From Moraxella sp. K1664 (GTDB lineage Bacteria > Pseudomonadota > Gammaproteobacteria > Pseudomonadales > Moraxellaceae): a stretch of 64,000 bases of DNA. The notes beneath the pieces are model-generated. The model was not told where the DNA came from and ran no database searches. It saw nothing but the letters and a program-made list of their open reading frames with translations. The DNA lies in assembly GCF_039693965.1 (NCBI RefSeq), contig NZ_CP155576.1:2542001-2606000 (forward strand), read 5' to 3'. Positions within the stretch are counted from its first letter, which is position 1. Each line of letters opens with the position of its first letter. Shown one piece after another: positions 1 through 8,840 of the stretch. Position numbers and translations under genes: made by a program.

Positions 1-510
1 AAAGAGCGAATCAATGTCGCCAAAAAATTAGACGAAAGCGAACCTCTACAAGGGGCATTATCGGATTATTTTTTTGGCTGTTGGTATGATGCACCCATGA
101 TGAACCTAGAATTCATCCAAACCTTTAAACCACGTCTTAACACCCAAGCTTGGCAAATCATCAACGACTGCATAACACGTAAATATTATTTACAAAAAAA
201 TAACCTTCTGGCGACACGTTGGAGCGTACTTACCACACCCACACTTGATGTGCCCAGTCATAAACTGCGTGTCAGTAGTGATGATGCCACTTTGCTTGCC
301 CAACGCCTGTTGGAGTCTATTTTGACAGCTCACAAAGCCCAAAATCATGATGAGGTCATGCGTTTAGAAAATGAATTTTTTAACCATTGTTTGGCTTGTC
401 ATGACTTAGTGGCGTTCATGAAAGCATGGTTCAAACTTGGCAAACATAATTGGGTATTTGACATGCGATGGGTGGCTTGTCGCACTGAACTTGAAAGGTT
501 GATACATTAG
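1..510 (+). CDS. Unrecognised protein, 5'-truncated by the window edge
   Basis: The reading frame is open from base 1 (KERINVAKKLDESEP...) straight into the ATG at 97, so the gene starts upstream of the window and only its last 169 codons are seen. It ends at TAG 508-510. No domain is recognised. The visible part is mostly helical in character, with many aromatic residues and paired Cys/His (HCLACHDL near the C-terminus), but no clear metal motif. It is on the same strand as the following GTPase module, 135 bp upstream of it, and may belong to the same transcript. The ATG at 97 is probably an internal Met rather than the start. Confidence 0.6.
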   Translation, partial: KERINVAKKLDESEPLQGALSDYFFGCWYDAPMMNLEFIQTFKPRLNTQAWQIINDCITRKYYLQKNNLLATRWSVLTTPTLDVPSHKLRVSSDDATLLAQRLLESILTAHKAQNHDEVMRLENEFFNHCLACHDLVAFMKAWFKLGKHNWVFDMRWVACRTELERLIH

Positions 511-645
511 ATTTTTCATACATAGATTTTTTAAGATTACTTTTTATACATAGATGATATGGCACATAGACGATATGATAGAGGGTGAACATTCTACTTA
601 TTTTTATGCGTCTGCAACCACTAAAATCTGGCTTTTGGAGATACT

Positions 646-1926
646 ATGGCATTAAAAATATTATTGGCGGGTTTCTCAGGCCCTAGTGCTGGGGCATTAA
701 CCTTGCTATTACAACGTAACTATCCTAATGTGGAGCACTTAGTATTGGAACGCTGTTTTAGTGATGATTTGTGTCTGACCTTACCCACGCTTGGCAGAGA
801 TGCTGATGATGCCTTTGCTGCCATTATCAATCTAGATGGTGTGGGCATGTCGCTGTTTAATAACCAACACATCAAAAATTTGGTGGATTTTTTGGATTTT
901 CGTGCATCCTTATTATTGACACGTGGTCATATCAAACAGTGGCAAAATGCTGACTTTTTACCCCATGCAACCAACTTCTTTTTGAGCACCCCATATGCCA
1001 AACATGACATGGAAGCGGTGCTGTCGCAACTCATTGACGCCGCCACACGCCTACAAAAAAACCCTGCTGATGCTGCCAAAAATCGTGCCTTAATATATAG
1101 CAAATCTGTCAATCATCTACACGATAGTACCGATACCAAGCAAACAGAACTGACCAAACACACGCCCAGCGAAAATGGCAAATTCATCCAAAGTGTGATT
1201 AATACTTGTTTTAGTGGTGTCTGTCCCAATAATGTCATCTATGAATTGATTCATATTTTTGCCCAAGAACATCCTTTTAAAATCGTCATTGGCAACCAAA
1301 TGGTCTATGTCTATCCTAAAAAAGCCATCGCCCTGACACAAAACCTTGACCGTCTGCTTGACTATTTTTCCATCGCAGGTAACTGTCAGGTACTAAGAAC
1401 CAATATTACCAATATCGCCCTAAGTGATGCAGAATTTGATAGAATGCTACACAACATCAAAAATGAAGGTTATCGTCGTTATTCACTCAACAGTTTTTTG
1501 TGGCAAATTTATTCAACCATCTTACCTACTCGCATTAATGCCCCCAGAAATACCTTAAAACTAAAAATTCGCTACATGCCCAACTTTTCAGGCATGAAAG
1601 ACATCCCCGAATACGTCCATGCAATCGTATCATCATGCCTAATCGTCCCTAAAAACCTTGACCAACTTGACATGGTATTTGGTGAGTTGACCCAAAAAAA
1701 CCCATCCATCCTGCACCGCATATTTTTGCTATCCATCCTGTCTGGGTCGGCAGATATTGAAGTACTAAAAAACTCTTTTTATCTACAAACCCCCCTAGAT
1801 AAACTGCTACATGAAAAGAATAAATACGACAAAGAATCTACACCCAAGACAACTGCCAATAAAGGCGTAACCCAAGCTGTCAAAACAGGATTTTTTAGAC
1901 GCCTGCTTAACAAATTATCATTTTAA
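646..1926 (+). CDS. Hypothetical protein of a GTPase module, receiver-like N-terminus
   Basis: 426 residues; TGGAG lies about 7 bases before the ATG. The first 130 residues have the alternating hydrophobic-strand pattern of a Rossmann-like or pseudo-receiver fold (ILLAGFSGPSAGAL at the start, AAIINLDGVGMSL near residue 70), without a convincing phospho-acceptor pocket. The C-terminal 250 residues are unrecognised and end in a basic tail (FFRRLLNKLSF). It lies 25 bp upstream of a small GTPase and then a roadblock-like protein, so a role in the same signalling or polarity system is inferred from position only. No function is assigned. Confidence 0.65.
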   Translation: MALKILLAGFSGPSAGALTLLLQRNYPNVEHLVLERCFSDDLCLTLPTLGRDADDAFAAIINLDGVGMSLFNNQHIKNLVDFLDFRASLLLTRGHIKQWQNADFLPHATNFFLSTPYAKHDMEAVLSQLIDAATRLQKNPADAAKNRALIYSKSVNHLHDSTDTKQTELTKHTPSENGKFIQSVINTCFSGVCPNNVIYELIHIFAQEHPFKIVIGNQMVYVYPKKAIALTQNLDRLLDYFSIAGNCQVLRTNITNIALSDAEFDRMLHNIKNEGYRRYSLNSFLWQIYSTILPTRINAPRNTLKLKIRYMPNFSGMKDIPEYVHAIVSSCLIVPKNLDQLDMVFGELTQKNPSILHRIFLLSILSGSADIEVLKNSFYLQTPLDKLLHEKNKYDKESTPKTTANKGVTQAVKTGFFRRLLNKLSF

Positions 1927-1951
1927 TACCAAACACAAAACGGAGAGTGCA

Positions 1952-2500
1952 ATGAGTGCCATCAATGAAGTCCGTGAACAAACCTATAAACTCATCATCG
2001 CAGGCCCTGTGGGGGCAGGTAAAACAGCTGCCATTCAAGTGTTGTCTGACAAAGGTGTGGTAACGACCGATGAAGTTGCCTCCGATGACACCAAACTCAT
2101 CAAAAAGACAACCACGGTTGCCATGGACTATGGGGTTATGATACTAGACAGCGGTGAACAGGTGCGACTCTATGGTACGCCAGGACAAAGACGTTTTGAC
2201 TTTATGTGGGAGATTTTAAGTGAGAATGCCTTGGGTCTTATCCTACTGCTAAACGCCGAAGAAAAAGACCCTGTGAATGACTTGGATTATTATCTTGATG
2301 CTTTCTCACCACTCATCAAAAGCAGTGCCTTAGTGGTCGGTGTTACCCATGCTGAAAATATGCCTTGGGATTTACATGAGACACTCTCAAAACGATTGAT
2401 GGAACGTGGTGTCGGTGCTAACGTCATGATTGTTGATGCCCGTGACCGTGAACAAATGCGTCGTATGGTGCGTTCACTCATCTATATGATCGCCTCTTAG
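1952..2500 (+). CDS. MglA-like small GTPase (COG2229-type ATP/GTP-binding protein)
   Basis: 182 residues. A P-loop GPVGAGKT is at residues 18-25, a Thr-rich switch I region (KKTTTVAMDYG) at about 51-61, and a switch II/G3 element YGTPGQRRF at 74-82. The usual NKxD base-recognition motif is replaced by VGVTHAEN near residue 128, a divergence seen in this family of prokaryotic Ras-like proteins. ACGGAGAG lies just before the start. It sits between a receiver-like protein and a roadblock-like protein. In MglA/MglB systems a roadblock protein acts as GTPase activator, so the downstream gene is the likely partner (inference). The spacing suggests one transcript. Confidence 0.8.
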   Translation: MSAINEVREQTYKLIIAGPVGAGKTAAIQVLSDKGVVTTDEVASDDTKLIKKTTTVAMDYGVMILDSGEQVRLYGTPGQRRFDFMWEILSENALGLILLLNAEEKDPVNDLDYYLDAFSPLIKSSALVVGVTHAENMPWDLHETLSKRLMERGVGANVMIVDARDREQMRRMVRSLIYMIAS

Positions 2501-2522
2501 TTTTTATTTTCGGTAATCAATC

Positions 2523-3149
2523 ATGCCAAATGACCACCAAAATCCCTATCTTACGCTAACACCATCTGGTGTCATGCATGCTTTTGCTTATGCCACACCC
2601 AATGACAAGCACAAAGCTCTACAAACGCTCGTCTCGCAGACTCATGTCATGTCTACCAAAGAGTGGTTAAATAAGTATTCACATGAATGGCTAGATGAGT
2701 TTGATGAAAAAGGTTGGGTACAACACCTATCACAGAACTTACCTGCTCCTAATATGCCATTGGATAAATTCTTACCTTATGTCGTGGCAAGTCTGTCAGG
2801 TACTCGCAAAGCTGTCATTGGCTCTAATGAAGGTTTTTGTTTGGCTCGCATTGGTTACACAACCGATGAAGCGGATAGGCTGGCGGTGGCAGGGGCGGAC
2901 TTTTTTGACTTTTTTGTACGTCAGCATGAACGTGGACTTGCCATCGCTGGACAGGCTGTTTCACTCTTTGGTGATGTTGAACTGCTCATGCCAACCACAA
3001 GTTTTATGTTTTTGTGGATTGATAATACAGGCTATGTACTCATATTAGACGGTGAACCTTTAACCAACAATCGTGCCCTGGTAGAGCTTGTTTGGGCAAT
3101 TAAGACATCGGGATTACGGTTTAATAAAAGCGATGATGATTTGACATAA
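2523..3149 (+). CDS. Roadblock/LC7-like protein, probable GTPase partner
   Basis: 208 residues, starting 22 bp after the GTPase stop. The C-terminal half (about 90-200) reads like a roadblock/LC7 fold: a helix, then SLSGTRKAVIGSNEGFCLAR (strand-turn-strand), a helix TTDEADRLAVAGADFFDFF, and later strands ELLMPTTSFMFLWI and YVLILDGEP. The N-terminal 90 residues are unrecognised. The domain call rests on pattern recognition, not a profile search, and the family is highly divergent. Adjacency to the MglA-like GTPase is the main support for a GAP or adaptor role. Confidence 0.55.
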   Translation: MPNDHQNPYLTLTPSGVMHAFAYATPNDKHKALQTLVSQTHVMSTKEWLNKYSHEWLDEFDEKGWVQHLSQNLPAPNMPLDKFLPYVVASLSGTRKAVIGSNEGFCLARIGYTTDEADRLAVAGADFFDFFVRQHERGLAIAGQAVSLFGDVELLMPTTSFMFLWIDNTGYVLILDGEPLTNNRALVELVWAIKTSGLRFNKSDDDLT

Positions 3150-3179
3150 ACCAAGTAAAATATAAACCGCCAACCCATT

Positions 3180-4946
3180 TTAACCCCACCCAAGCACCAC
3201 CCTTTTATCATGAAACGCCAAAAGCGTACTTCTATGCCCCACACTCACGATAATCGCTTGGGGTAGCTCGTCCCTTAGCGTGGTATAAAGGGCGGTCTCG
3301 GTCGGCTCATCTAGGGCGGACGTGGTTTCATCAAGAAATACCACAGACGGCCTAACGAGCAACGCACGCAAAAACGCCACTCGTTGTAACTCCCCTGGTG
3401 ATAGATTAACCTGCCAATCGCTGTCCACATCTAGGGCGTGAATGTGCTTGCCCAGATGACAACGTGCCATGACCGCCTTTATCTTGTCATCGTTTGCCCG
3501 TATGTCAGGATAGCAAATGGCATCTCGTAACGTGCCTTGGGGCATATAGGGGCGTTGGGGCAAAAACAGCGTTTTGGCGGTAGGCATGACCGCTTGCCCT
3601 GTCGTACCAAAAGGATAAATCCCTGCCATCGCCTTTAACAGCGTGGTTTTGCCTGTGCCTGACGTGCCTTGTATCAGTAGAGCTTGCCCTGCGTGTAGCG
3701 TGATATTTATGCCATCAATCAACACCTTATCATCAAATGTTTTTATGCCAAAGTCTTTTAATATCAATACGTTATCATCATGTTTTACCGTTGATTTGTC
3801 AAGTGGCGTATTATCCAGCACATCAAGGCGAGTCAAAAAGCCATACAGACGGTTCAGCCGTGCTTGATACAACGTAAAGCTCTCATAAAACAGCCGAAAA
3901 AACGACAACGCTCGCATAAGACGGTTAAACGACTGCACCGTTTGGTGCATATCGCCCAATTTTATCTCGCCTGCAAAAAAACGTGGGGCTTGGAGCATGA
4001 GTGGCAATAGCTGAGCCACTTGGGTTACGCCTGTATTAAAGCCGTCCAATCCCAAAAGCCTACGAATTATCGCCCATCGGTTGTCAATAATCGCCCCAAA
4101 TCGCCCTGCCAAATGGCGTTTTTCTTGGTGTTCGCCATCATAAAAGGCAATGCTCTCGGCATTGTCCGCCACTCGTATCAGCGAATAACGATAATCGCCA
4201 TGCAAACGTTCTTTATCAAAATTAAGCCTGATGAGCGGTCGCCCAATCCACACCGACAAGGCAGTCGCCACGATGATAAAACCATAAATAAAAAATACCA
4301 CACCCTTTGGCACACTCACGCCAAACACGCTCAAAATCCCCGACAGCCCCCACAATATAATCGTAAACTCAATGATAGACATCACCGCATTGATAACCCC
4401 ACGCACCATCTCCACCGTGATTGTGATAAACTCCTTAGCGTCCTGCTCGATACGCTGGTCGATGTTATCAGGGGTACGCAGGTCGTGGGTGTGTTTTAGG
4501 CGGTAGTAGTTTTTGTGCGACAAATAGCGGTCAAGTAGCACGGCATTAAATCGCTCCCACCATTTAATCTCAAAGGCTTCGCCCACAAACCTATCCACCA
4601 CGTCTTGTGCCACTTTAAACATCATCAAACTGGCATTTAGCAGAGCAAAAAACCAAAACGCCTGTGCGTCCATGTCTTGTAATGAGCTGTACAATTTATT
4701 ATAAAACTGCGTATTTAGCACGCTGATTTTAACTTCCAAAAGCACAAAGAAAATCAAAAGCCCAATCATCACAAGGGCTTTTGCGGTGTTGGCACGGCTT
4801 AGACAAGGCTTGGCAATGTGCCAAAATTTTTTGCCAAAGGGGGTAAATTTTAACGCCCACACCGCCACCGACAGCACCACCGCCACCCAAAAAAATGCCT
4901 TAAATAACCAAAATACCGCCGTGATAAGCTCGTATTGCCAATCCAT
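3180..4946 (-). CDS. Fused ABC transporter, membrane plus ATPase (SbmA/BacA-YddA type)
   Basis: 588 residues. The N-terminal 330 residues hold about six membrane segments (WLFKAFFWVAVVLSVAVWAL, ALVMIGLLIFFVLLEV and others) followed by the EWW...LTRYLS-like region typical of ABC_membrane_2 proteins (here IKWWERFNAVLLDRYLSH). The ATPase domain has Walker A GTSGTGKTT, Q-loop LFLPQRPYMPQGTL, signature LSPGELQRVA and Walker B VVFLDETTSALD. Family members move peptides, cobalamin or siderophores. It follows the TonB-dependent receptor on the same strand, with a terminator-like hairpin between, so a link to siderophore handling is plausible but unproven. Confidence 0.85.
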   Translation of the reverse strand: MDWQYELITAVFWLFKAFFWVAVVLSVAVWALKFTPFGKKFWHIAKPCLSRANTAKALVMIGLLIFFVLLEVKISVLNTQFYNKLYSSLQDMDAQAFWFFALLNASLMMFKVAQDVVDRFVGEAFEIKWWERFNAVLLDRYLSHKNYYRLKHTHDLRTPDNIDQRIEQDAKEFITITVEMVRGVINAVMSIIEFTIILWGLSGILSVFGVSVPKGVVFFIYGFIIVATALSVWIGRPLIRLNFDKERLHGDYRYSLIRVADNAESIAFYDGEHQEKRHLAGRFGAIIDNRWAIIRRLLGLDGFNTGVTQVAQLLPLMLQAPRFFAGEIKLGDMHQTVQSFNRLMRALSFFRLFYESFTLYQARLNRLYGFLTRLDVLDNTPLDKSTVKHDDNVLILKDFGIKTFDDKVLIDGINITLHAGQALLIQGTSGTGKTTLLKAMAGIYPFGTTGQAVMPTAKTLFLPQRPYMPQGTLRDAICYPDIRANDDKIKAVMARCHLGKHIHALDVDSDWQVNLSPGELQRVAFLRALLVRPSVVFLDETTSALDEPTETALYTTLRDELPQAIIVSVGHRSTLLAFHDKRVVLGWG

Positions 4947-4973
4947 AACTTGCCTTATTTTTAAAAATAAAAA

Positions 4974-4996
4974 CCCTTTTTCAAAGCGAAAAAGGG
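4974..4996 (-). terminator. Terminator after the TonB receptor gene
   Basis: On the minus strand CCCTTTTTC / GAAAAAGGG forms a 9-bp stem with a 5-base loop, followed by TTTTTATTTTT. It lies just after the receiver gene's stop (5013) and before the ABC gene start (4946). Confidence 0.75.
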
Positions 4997-5012
4997 CAAA
5001 GGGTGCGTGTTA

Positions 5013-7178
5013 TCAATATTTAAAAGTCAAAGTCGCACGAATGTTGCGTGGCTCGCCATAAGAGACAAGCTGGGAGTTGGGCGTTGTGCCGATAAGATAG
5101 TCTTTGTCCGTCAAGTTTTTGACCGCCAAACCCACACCCCAATTTTTGGCTTCATAGCCTGCCTTAGCGTCAAGCACGGTATAGGCTGGCAAATCAATAA
5201 AATGCGTGGTTTCTACCCCACGGTTATTGACCGCTGTCCGCCACGCTCGTCTGTCGCCTTGATAACGCAAGCCACCACCGACATACCAGCCCAAACGGTC
5301 AGGGCTAAAATGATATTGCGTGGACACGGACGCAGAGTGTTCTGGGATTTGGCTGATACGCTGACCGACATTGGACGCACGGCTGTTTTCCACGATTTTG
5401 GCGGTTGGGATATAGCTGTACGAACCCGAGATATTCCATTGGTTATTCATCACAAACGCACTTTCAAACTCAAAACCTTTGGTGCGTTGCTTACCCACAA
5501 GCTCGCTATATCCTGTGCCAACCCCACTATCGTCATAAATCGTTTCGGCAACATTTTTGCGAGTGATGTCATAGGCGGACACATAGCCTTGCAAACGTTT
5601 GTCAAAGCCTTGAAATTTTACGCCAATTTCGGCATTTTGACCTTTTTCGGGGTCTAGCACTTCGCCATTTTGTCCTGTGCTGGTGTTTTGTTGAAAGGAC
5701 GTACCAAAGCTGACATAAGGGGCGAATTTGCCTTGATAATCATACATGGCGGACACACTGCCTGTAAATTCGCCGTCTGTGCGTTTGGCATTGGCTCCTG
5801 TCAGCACGTTATCCACGTCCGTTTTTGCCCAGTCGTGGCGGACGCTCGCCCCAAAAATCCAGTCATCATAACGCATACTGTCCTTGGCGTACAGCCCTGC
5901 GTATTGAGTAGTGGTAATATTTTGGCTAGGCGTACCTTCTGTAATGCTTGATACGTCATAGCTTGGATTGTTGATGTCAAAATTGGGATAAGCTCGGTCA
6001 TTACGGCGATAATAGTCGCTTTTTTCACGCAATAGGTCAAGCCCTACTGTTACATCATGCTCAACGTTACCTGTATTAAAATAAGTCTCAAAGCGGTTGT
6101 CGCTGGTGAGCATGGTGTCTTTTTTGATTTGATTGTTAATTTGGCGACCGATATTGCCCGTGCTATAAAAATTGTTATGAGCGGTTGAAAGTACAGGCTT
6201 GCCGTCTGTGTCGGTTTTGTTAATGGCAAAAATGGACTTAAAGGTGAGCTTGTCATTGATATGATGAGCCAAATCATAGCCCAAACGCAAGGTTTTTTGT
6301 TCATAACCATAATCAGGCAAGCCAAAAAACGTACTGGACGAATACTGCTCGTGGGCATTGCGTACGGTTTGCTCGCCTGTGGCAAGGTCTATGGTGTTGT
6401 TGTGTGGCAAGCCCTGCTGACGGAGATATTCACGCCATTGATAACTGCCCAAAAGGGTCAAATCGGTGTCATCGCCTAAATCAAAAGTATAGCTTGGGGC
6501 AATGTAGTTGTCTTTAAAATAGACATAATCCGTTGCGTCATCATGGTCAGAAAAACGCCCATTTAGGCGAAACGCTCCTTTTTTGTTGTCGTTTGGGGCA
6601 TAGTTTAGGTCATAGGCAAGCTCTTTGTTATTAAAACTGCCAACCGTGATTTTGCCTTTGGCAAAGGTCTCGCTGTCAGGGCGTTTTGAGGTGATATTGA
6701 CAATCCCGCTTGGCAATGCCATGCCGTAGCCTGTAGTGGTCGTGCCTTTGACTACTTCAATGCTGTCCGCTCCTGCCACGTCCCACGCTCGCAGGTTATT
6801 GGACGACATCTGTACACGCATACCGTCCACATACATCTGATTGGATGATACTTGCCCACGAATGATAAAGTCATCCCACCCGCGCCGACCCTGCACGCCT
6901 GATGACACGCCTGCCACATTTTCCAAAAGCTCGGCAACGGTGCTGGCTTGTTTTTGCTCTACCTGCTGTGGGGTTAGCACGCTCACTGATTGGGCGGTCT
7001 CATACAGGGGACTGTCGTCTTTTAGGGAATTGGGCGTGATGGCGACATATTTGCCAGCGTCTTTGGAGATGGTGATGGTCTCATGTCCTAGCATGACGGT
7101 CGGCTCGCCATCATTTGCCTGAGCATTGGTCGCAACAAGTATGGCAACACTTAATAAAGACAAGGGAAATTTACGCAT
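5013..7178 (-). CDS. TonB-dependent siderophore receptor
   Basis: 721 residues. A signal peptide of about 21 residues ends in NAQA. It is followed by a plug domain: SVSVLTPQQVEQKQASTVAE, then LENVAGVSSG, IRGQVSSNQMYVDGM and IEVVKGTTTTGYGMALPSGI, the classic order of FhuE/FpvA-like receptors. The remainder is a beta-barrel that closes with an aromatic C-terminus (ATLTFKY), the outer-membrane insertion signal. It would import a ferric siderophore in a TonB-ExbBD-dependent way; the ligand cannot be told. A Fur-box-like sequence lies 24 bp upstream. No periplasmic binding protein for siderophores is adjacent. Confidence 0.92.
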   Translation of the reverse strand: MRKFPLSLLSVAILVATNAQANDGEPTVMLGHETITISKDAGKYVAITPNSLKDDSPLYETAQSVSVLTPQQVEQKQASTVAELLENVAGVSSGVQGRRGWDDFIIRGQVSSNQMYVDGMRVQMSSNNLRAWDVAGADSIEVVKGTTTTGYGMALPSGIVNITSKRPDSETFAKGKITVGSFNNKELAYDLNYAPNDNKKGAFRLNGRFSDHDDATDYVYFKDNYIAPSYTFDLGDDTDLTLLGSYQWREYLRQQGLPHNNTIDLATGEQTVRNAHEQYSSSTFFGLPDYGYEQKTLRLGYDLAHHINDKLTFKSIFAINKTDTDGKPVLSTAHNNFYSTGNIGRQINNQIKKDTMLTSDNRFETYFNTGNVEHDVTVGLDLLREKSDYYRRNDRAYPNFDINNPSYDVSSITEGTPSQNITTTQYAGLYAKDSMRYDDWIFGASVRHDWAKTDVDNVLTGANAKRTDGEFTGSVSAMYDYQGKFAPYVSFGTSFQQNTSTGQNGEVLDPEKGQNAEIGVKFQGFDKRLQGYVSAYDITRKNVAETIYDDSGVGTGYSELVGKQRTKGFEFESAFVMNNQWNISGSYSYIPTAKIVENSRASNVGQRISQIPEHSASVSTQYHFSPDRLGWYVGGGLRYQGDRRAWRTAVNNRGVETTHFIDLPAYTVLDAKAGYEAKNWGVGLAVKNLTDKDYLIGTTPNSQLVSYGEPRNIRATLTFKY

Positions 7179-7201
7179 GATACAAAGTACCTAATAAAAA
7201 T

Positions 7202-7220
7202 GATAATGAGTTGTATTATG
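7202..7220 (-). promoter_or_regulatory. Fur-box-like operator upstream of the TonB receptor
   Basis: GATAATGAGTTGTATTATG matches 13 of 19 positions of the E. coli Fur consensus GATAATGATAATCATTATC, with both outer half-sites well kept. It is 24 bp upstream of the receptor ATG, a position suited to iron repression. Confidence 0.6.
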
Positions 7221-7309
7221 TATTATATTTGTAAATGGGTGCGTAATACTATTGCAAATATGATTTATTTTTTAAATTTATTAATTTTGTTTTTTAAATA
7301 AAATTATCT

Positions 7310-7592
7310 TAGGGCGTACCTACCTTTGGTATCTGCAATGAAAAATGCCTGTTTAAAAAAGCAGCGGAATCACACGTTTTTCAAGGAAAAGTCCGCAGTT
7401 GATATTGAAATATCAACAAAGATTTTGACTTAGAGCCATAATCCGACCACTTAATTTTAAAAATCAAGTTAAAATCTTAAAAATTCACACGATTAAGTGG
7501 TCGGATAGCCATTTTTCATGCAAAAATAGATTTAGAATGTTAAGTTTTTAGCTTATTTTTATAAAAATGTTATCAAGGGTAGGCACACCCTA
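7310..7592. repeat. R1 MITE-like repeat, copy A (carries a nested insertion)
   Basis: Terminal inverted repeats: TAGGGCGTACCTACCTTTG at the left and the complement, reading AAGGGTAGGCACACCCTA, at the right. Subterminal inverted segments GCAATGAAAAATG and CATTTTTCATGC are shared with the other copies. It fills most of the 500-bp gap between the receptor gene and the ABC operon and encodes no protein. It is longer than copy B (208 bp) mainly because of the element at 7440-7506. Confidence 0.75.
7440..7506. mobile_element. 67-bp palindromic element nested in R1 copy A
   Basis: Perfect 15-bp inverted repeats ATCCGACCACTTAAT (7441-7455) and ATTAAGTGGTCGGAT (7492-7506) bound an AT-rich centre. AGCCAT occurs directly on both sides (7434-7439 and 7507-7512). 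Other R1 copies have a single AGCCAT at this place, so this is a clean insertion with a probable 6-bp target duplication. Confidence 0.6.
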
Positions 7593-7678
7593 ACACCAAA
7601 GTGGTCTTATGATGACAAGCCCACTTTTATTTTGCCAACCATTTTTTAAAAATTTTTATATTTTCATTCCAAAAACTA

Positions 7679-7707
7679 TTGTCATTACTCTGTAACTACT
7701 CTATAAT
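7679..7707 (+). promoter_or_regulatory. Sigma-70 promoter of the TrpX-type ABC operon
   Basis: TTGTCA (7679-7684) and a perfect TATAAT (7702-7707) are separated by 17 bp. The start codon follows at 7742 with AAGGAG as ribosome binding site. Confidence 0.75.
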
Positions 7708-7741
7708 AAAAGTCATCATATTGTTACACAAGGAGTTCGTC

Positions 7742-8761
7742 ATGACGACCATCAGTGCCAAATTTCCCAAACTCATCGGCATGAGTATGCTTTGCTCGCT
7801 ACTGTTTGCCTGCGGCGGTGACAAACCTACCAGCCAAAACGAGACCACCCAAACTCCCACGACTGCCGAGAGCAAATCGATTGCCATTACTGCCATCGTC
7901 GAACACCCTGCACTGGACGCCGTTCGTCAAGGCACACTTGAAGCCTTAGCCAGCGAAGGCTTTAAAGAAGGCGAGAACCTAACGGTCAATTTCCAATCCG
8001 CCCAAGGCAACCCTGCCACCGCAGGACAAATCGCCAAACAGTTCGTGGCGGACAACCCTGACGCCATCGTCGCCATCGCCACCCCATCTGCCCAAGCGGT
8101 TGTCAGTGCCACTACCACCATTCCCGTGGTATTCTCTGCCGTGACCGAACCTGTGGAAGCCAAACTGGTGCCCAAACTAGATGGCTCTGGCACGAACGTA
8201 ACAGGGGCATCGGACGTGCTACCACTTGAACCGCAGATTGACCTTATCAAAGAGCTAATTCCTAGCGTCAAAAACATCGGGTTCGTGTACAGCCCAGGGG
8301 AAGTGAACTCCACCGTGACTTTGCGTAACCTAAAAGCCATCGCCGAACCCCAAGGGCTCACCATCGTTGAAGCCCCTGCCCAAAAATCATCAGACATCGC
8401 CATGAGTGCCCAAAGTCTGGTTGGCAAGGTGGACGTGATTTATACATCAACCGACAATAACGTCATCAACGCTTATGAAGCCCTTGCCAAAGTCGCCAAA
8501 GAAGGTAAAATCCCCCTTGTCTCATCTGACCCTAGCGTGGTCGAGCGTGGGGCGAGTGTTGCTCTTGGCGTAAACTATCATGGTCTGGGACTAGAAACAG
8601 GCAAAATCACCGCCCGCATCCTAAAAGGCGAAAAAGCAGGCGACATCGCCGTGTACAGTGCCAGCGAGCTTGACTTGATGGTCAGCAAGAAAAATGCCAG
8701 CGAGCAGGGTTTGAGCGTACCACAATCCATTTTGGATAAAGCCAAAACAGTGGTAGAATAA
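7742..8761 (+). CDS. ABC transporter substrate-binding lipoprotein, TrpX/PF04392 type
   Basis: The start at 7742 is chosen because AAGGAG lies 7 bases upstream and the peptide then begins with a lipoprotein signal (lipobox LLFACGG). The mature protein has the two-lobe layout of ABC_sub_bind proteins: ITAIVEHPALDAVRQG first strand, DAIVAIATPSAQAV, PVVFSAVTEPVEA, NIGFVYSPGEVNS and DVIYTSTDNNVINA hinge-side motifs. Characterised relatives bind aromatic amino acids such as tryptophan or tyrosine; the ligand here is inferred only. First gene of a three-gene operon with permease and ATPase. Confidence 0.88.
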   Translation: MTTISAKFPKLIGMSMLCSLLFACGGDKPTSQNETTQTPTTAESKSIAITAIVEHPALDAVRQGTLEALASEGFKEGENLTVNFQSAQGNPATAGQIAKQFVADNPDAIVAIATPSAQAVVSATTTIPVVFSAVTEPVEAKLVPKLDGSGTNVTGASDVLPLEPQIDLIKELIPSVKNIGFVYSPGEVNSTVTLRNLKAIAEPQGLTIVEAPAQKSSDIAMSAQSLVGKVDVIYTSTDNNVINAYEALAKVAKEGKIPLVSSDPSVVERGASVALGVNYHGLGLETGKITARILKGEKAGDIAVYSASELDLMVSKKNASEQGLSVPQSILDKAKTVVE

Positions 8762-8840
8762 TGCCTTTTAGATAATTATTTTATAAATACAAAATGCACG
8801 CCAAATCGTGGGCGTGTGTTTTGTTTTGATTGGAGCAGAT

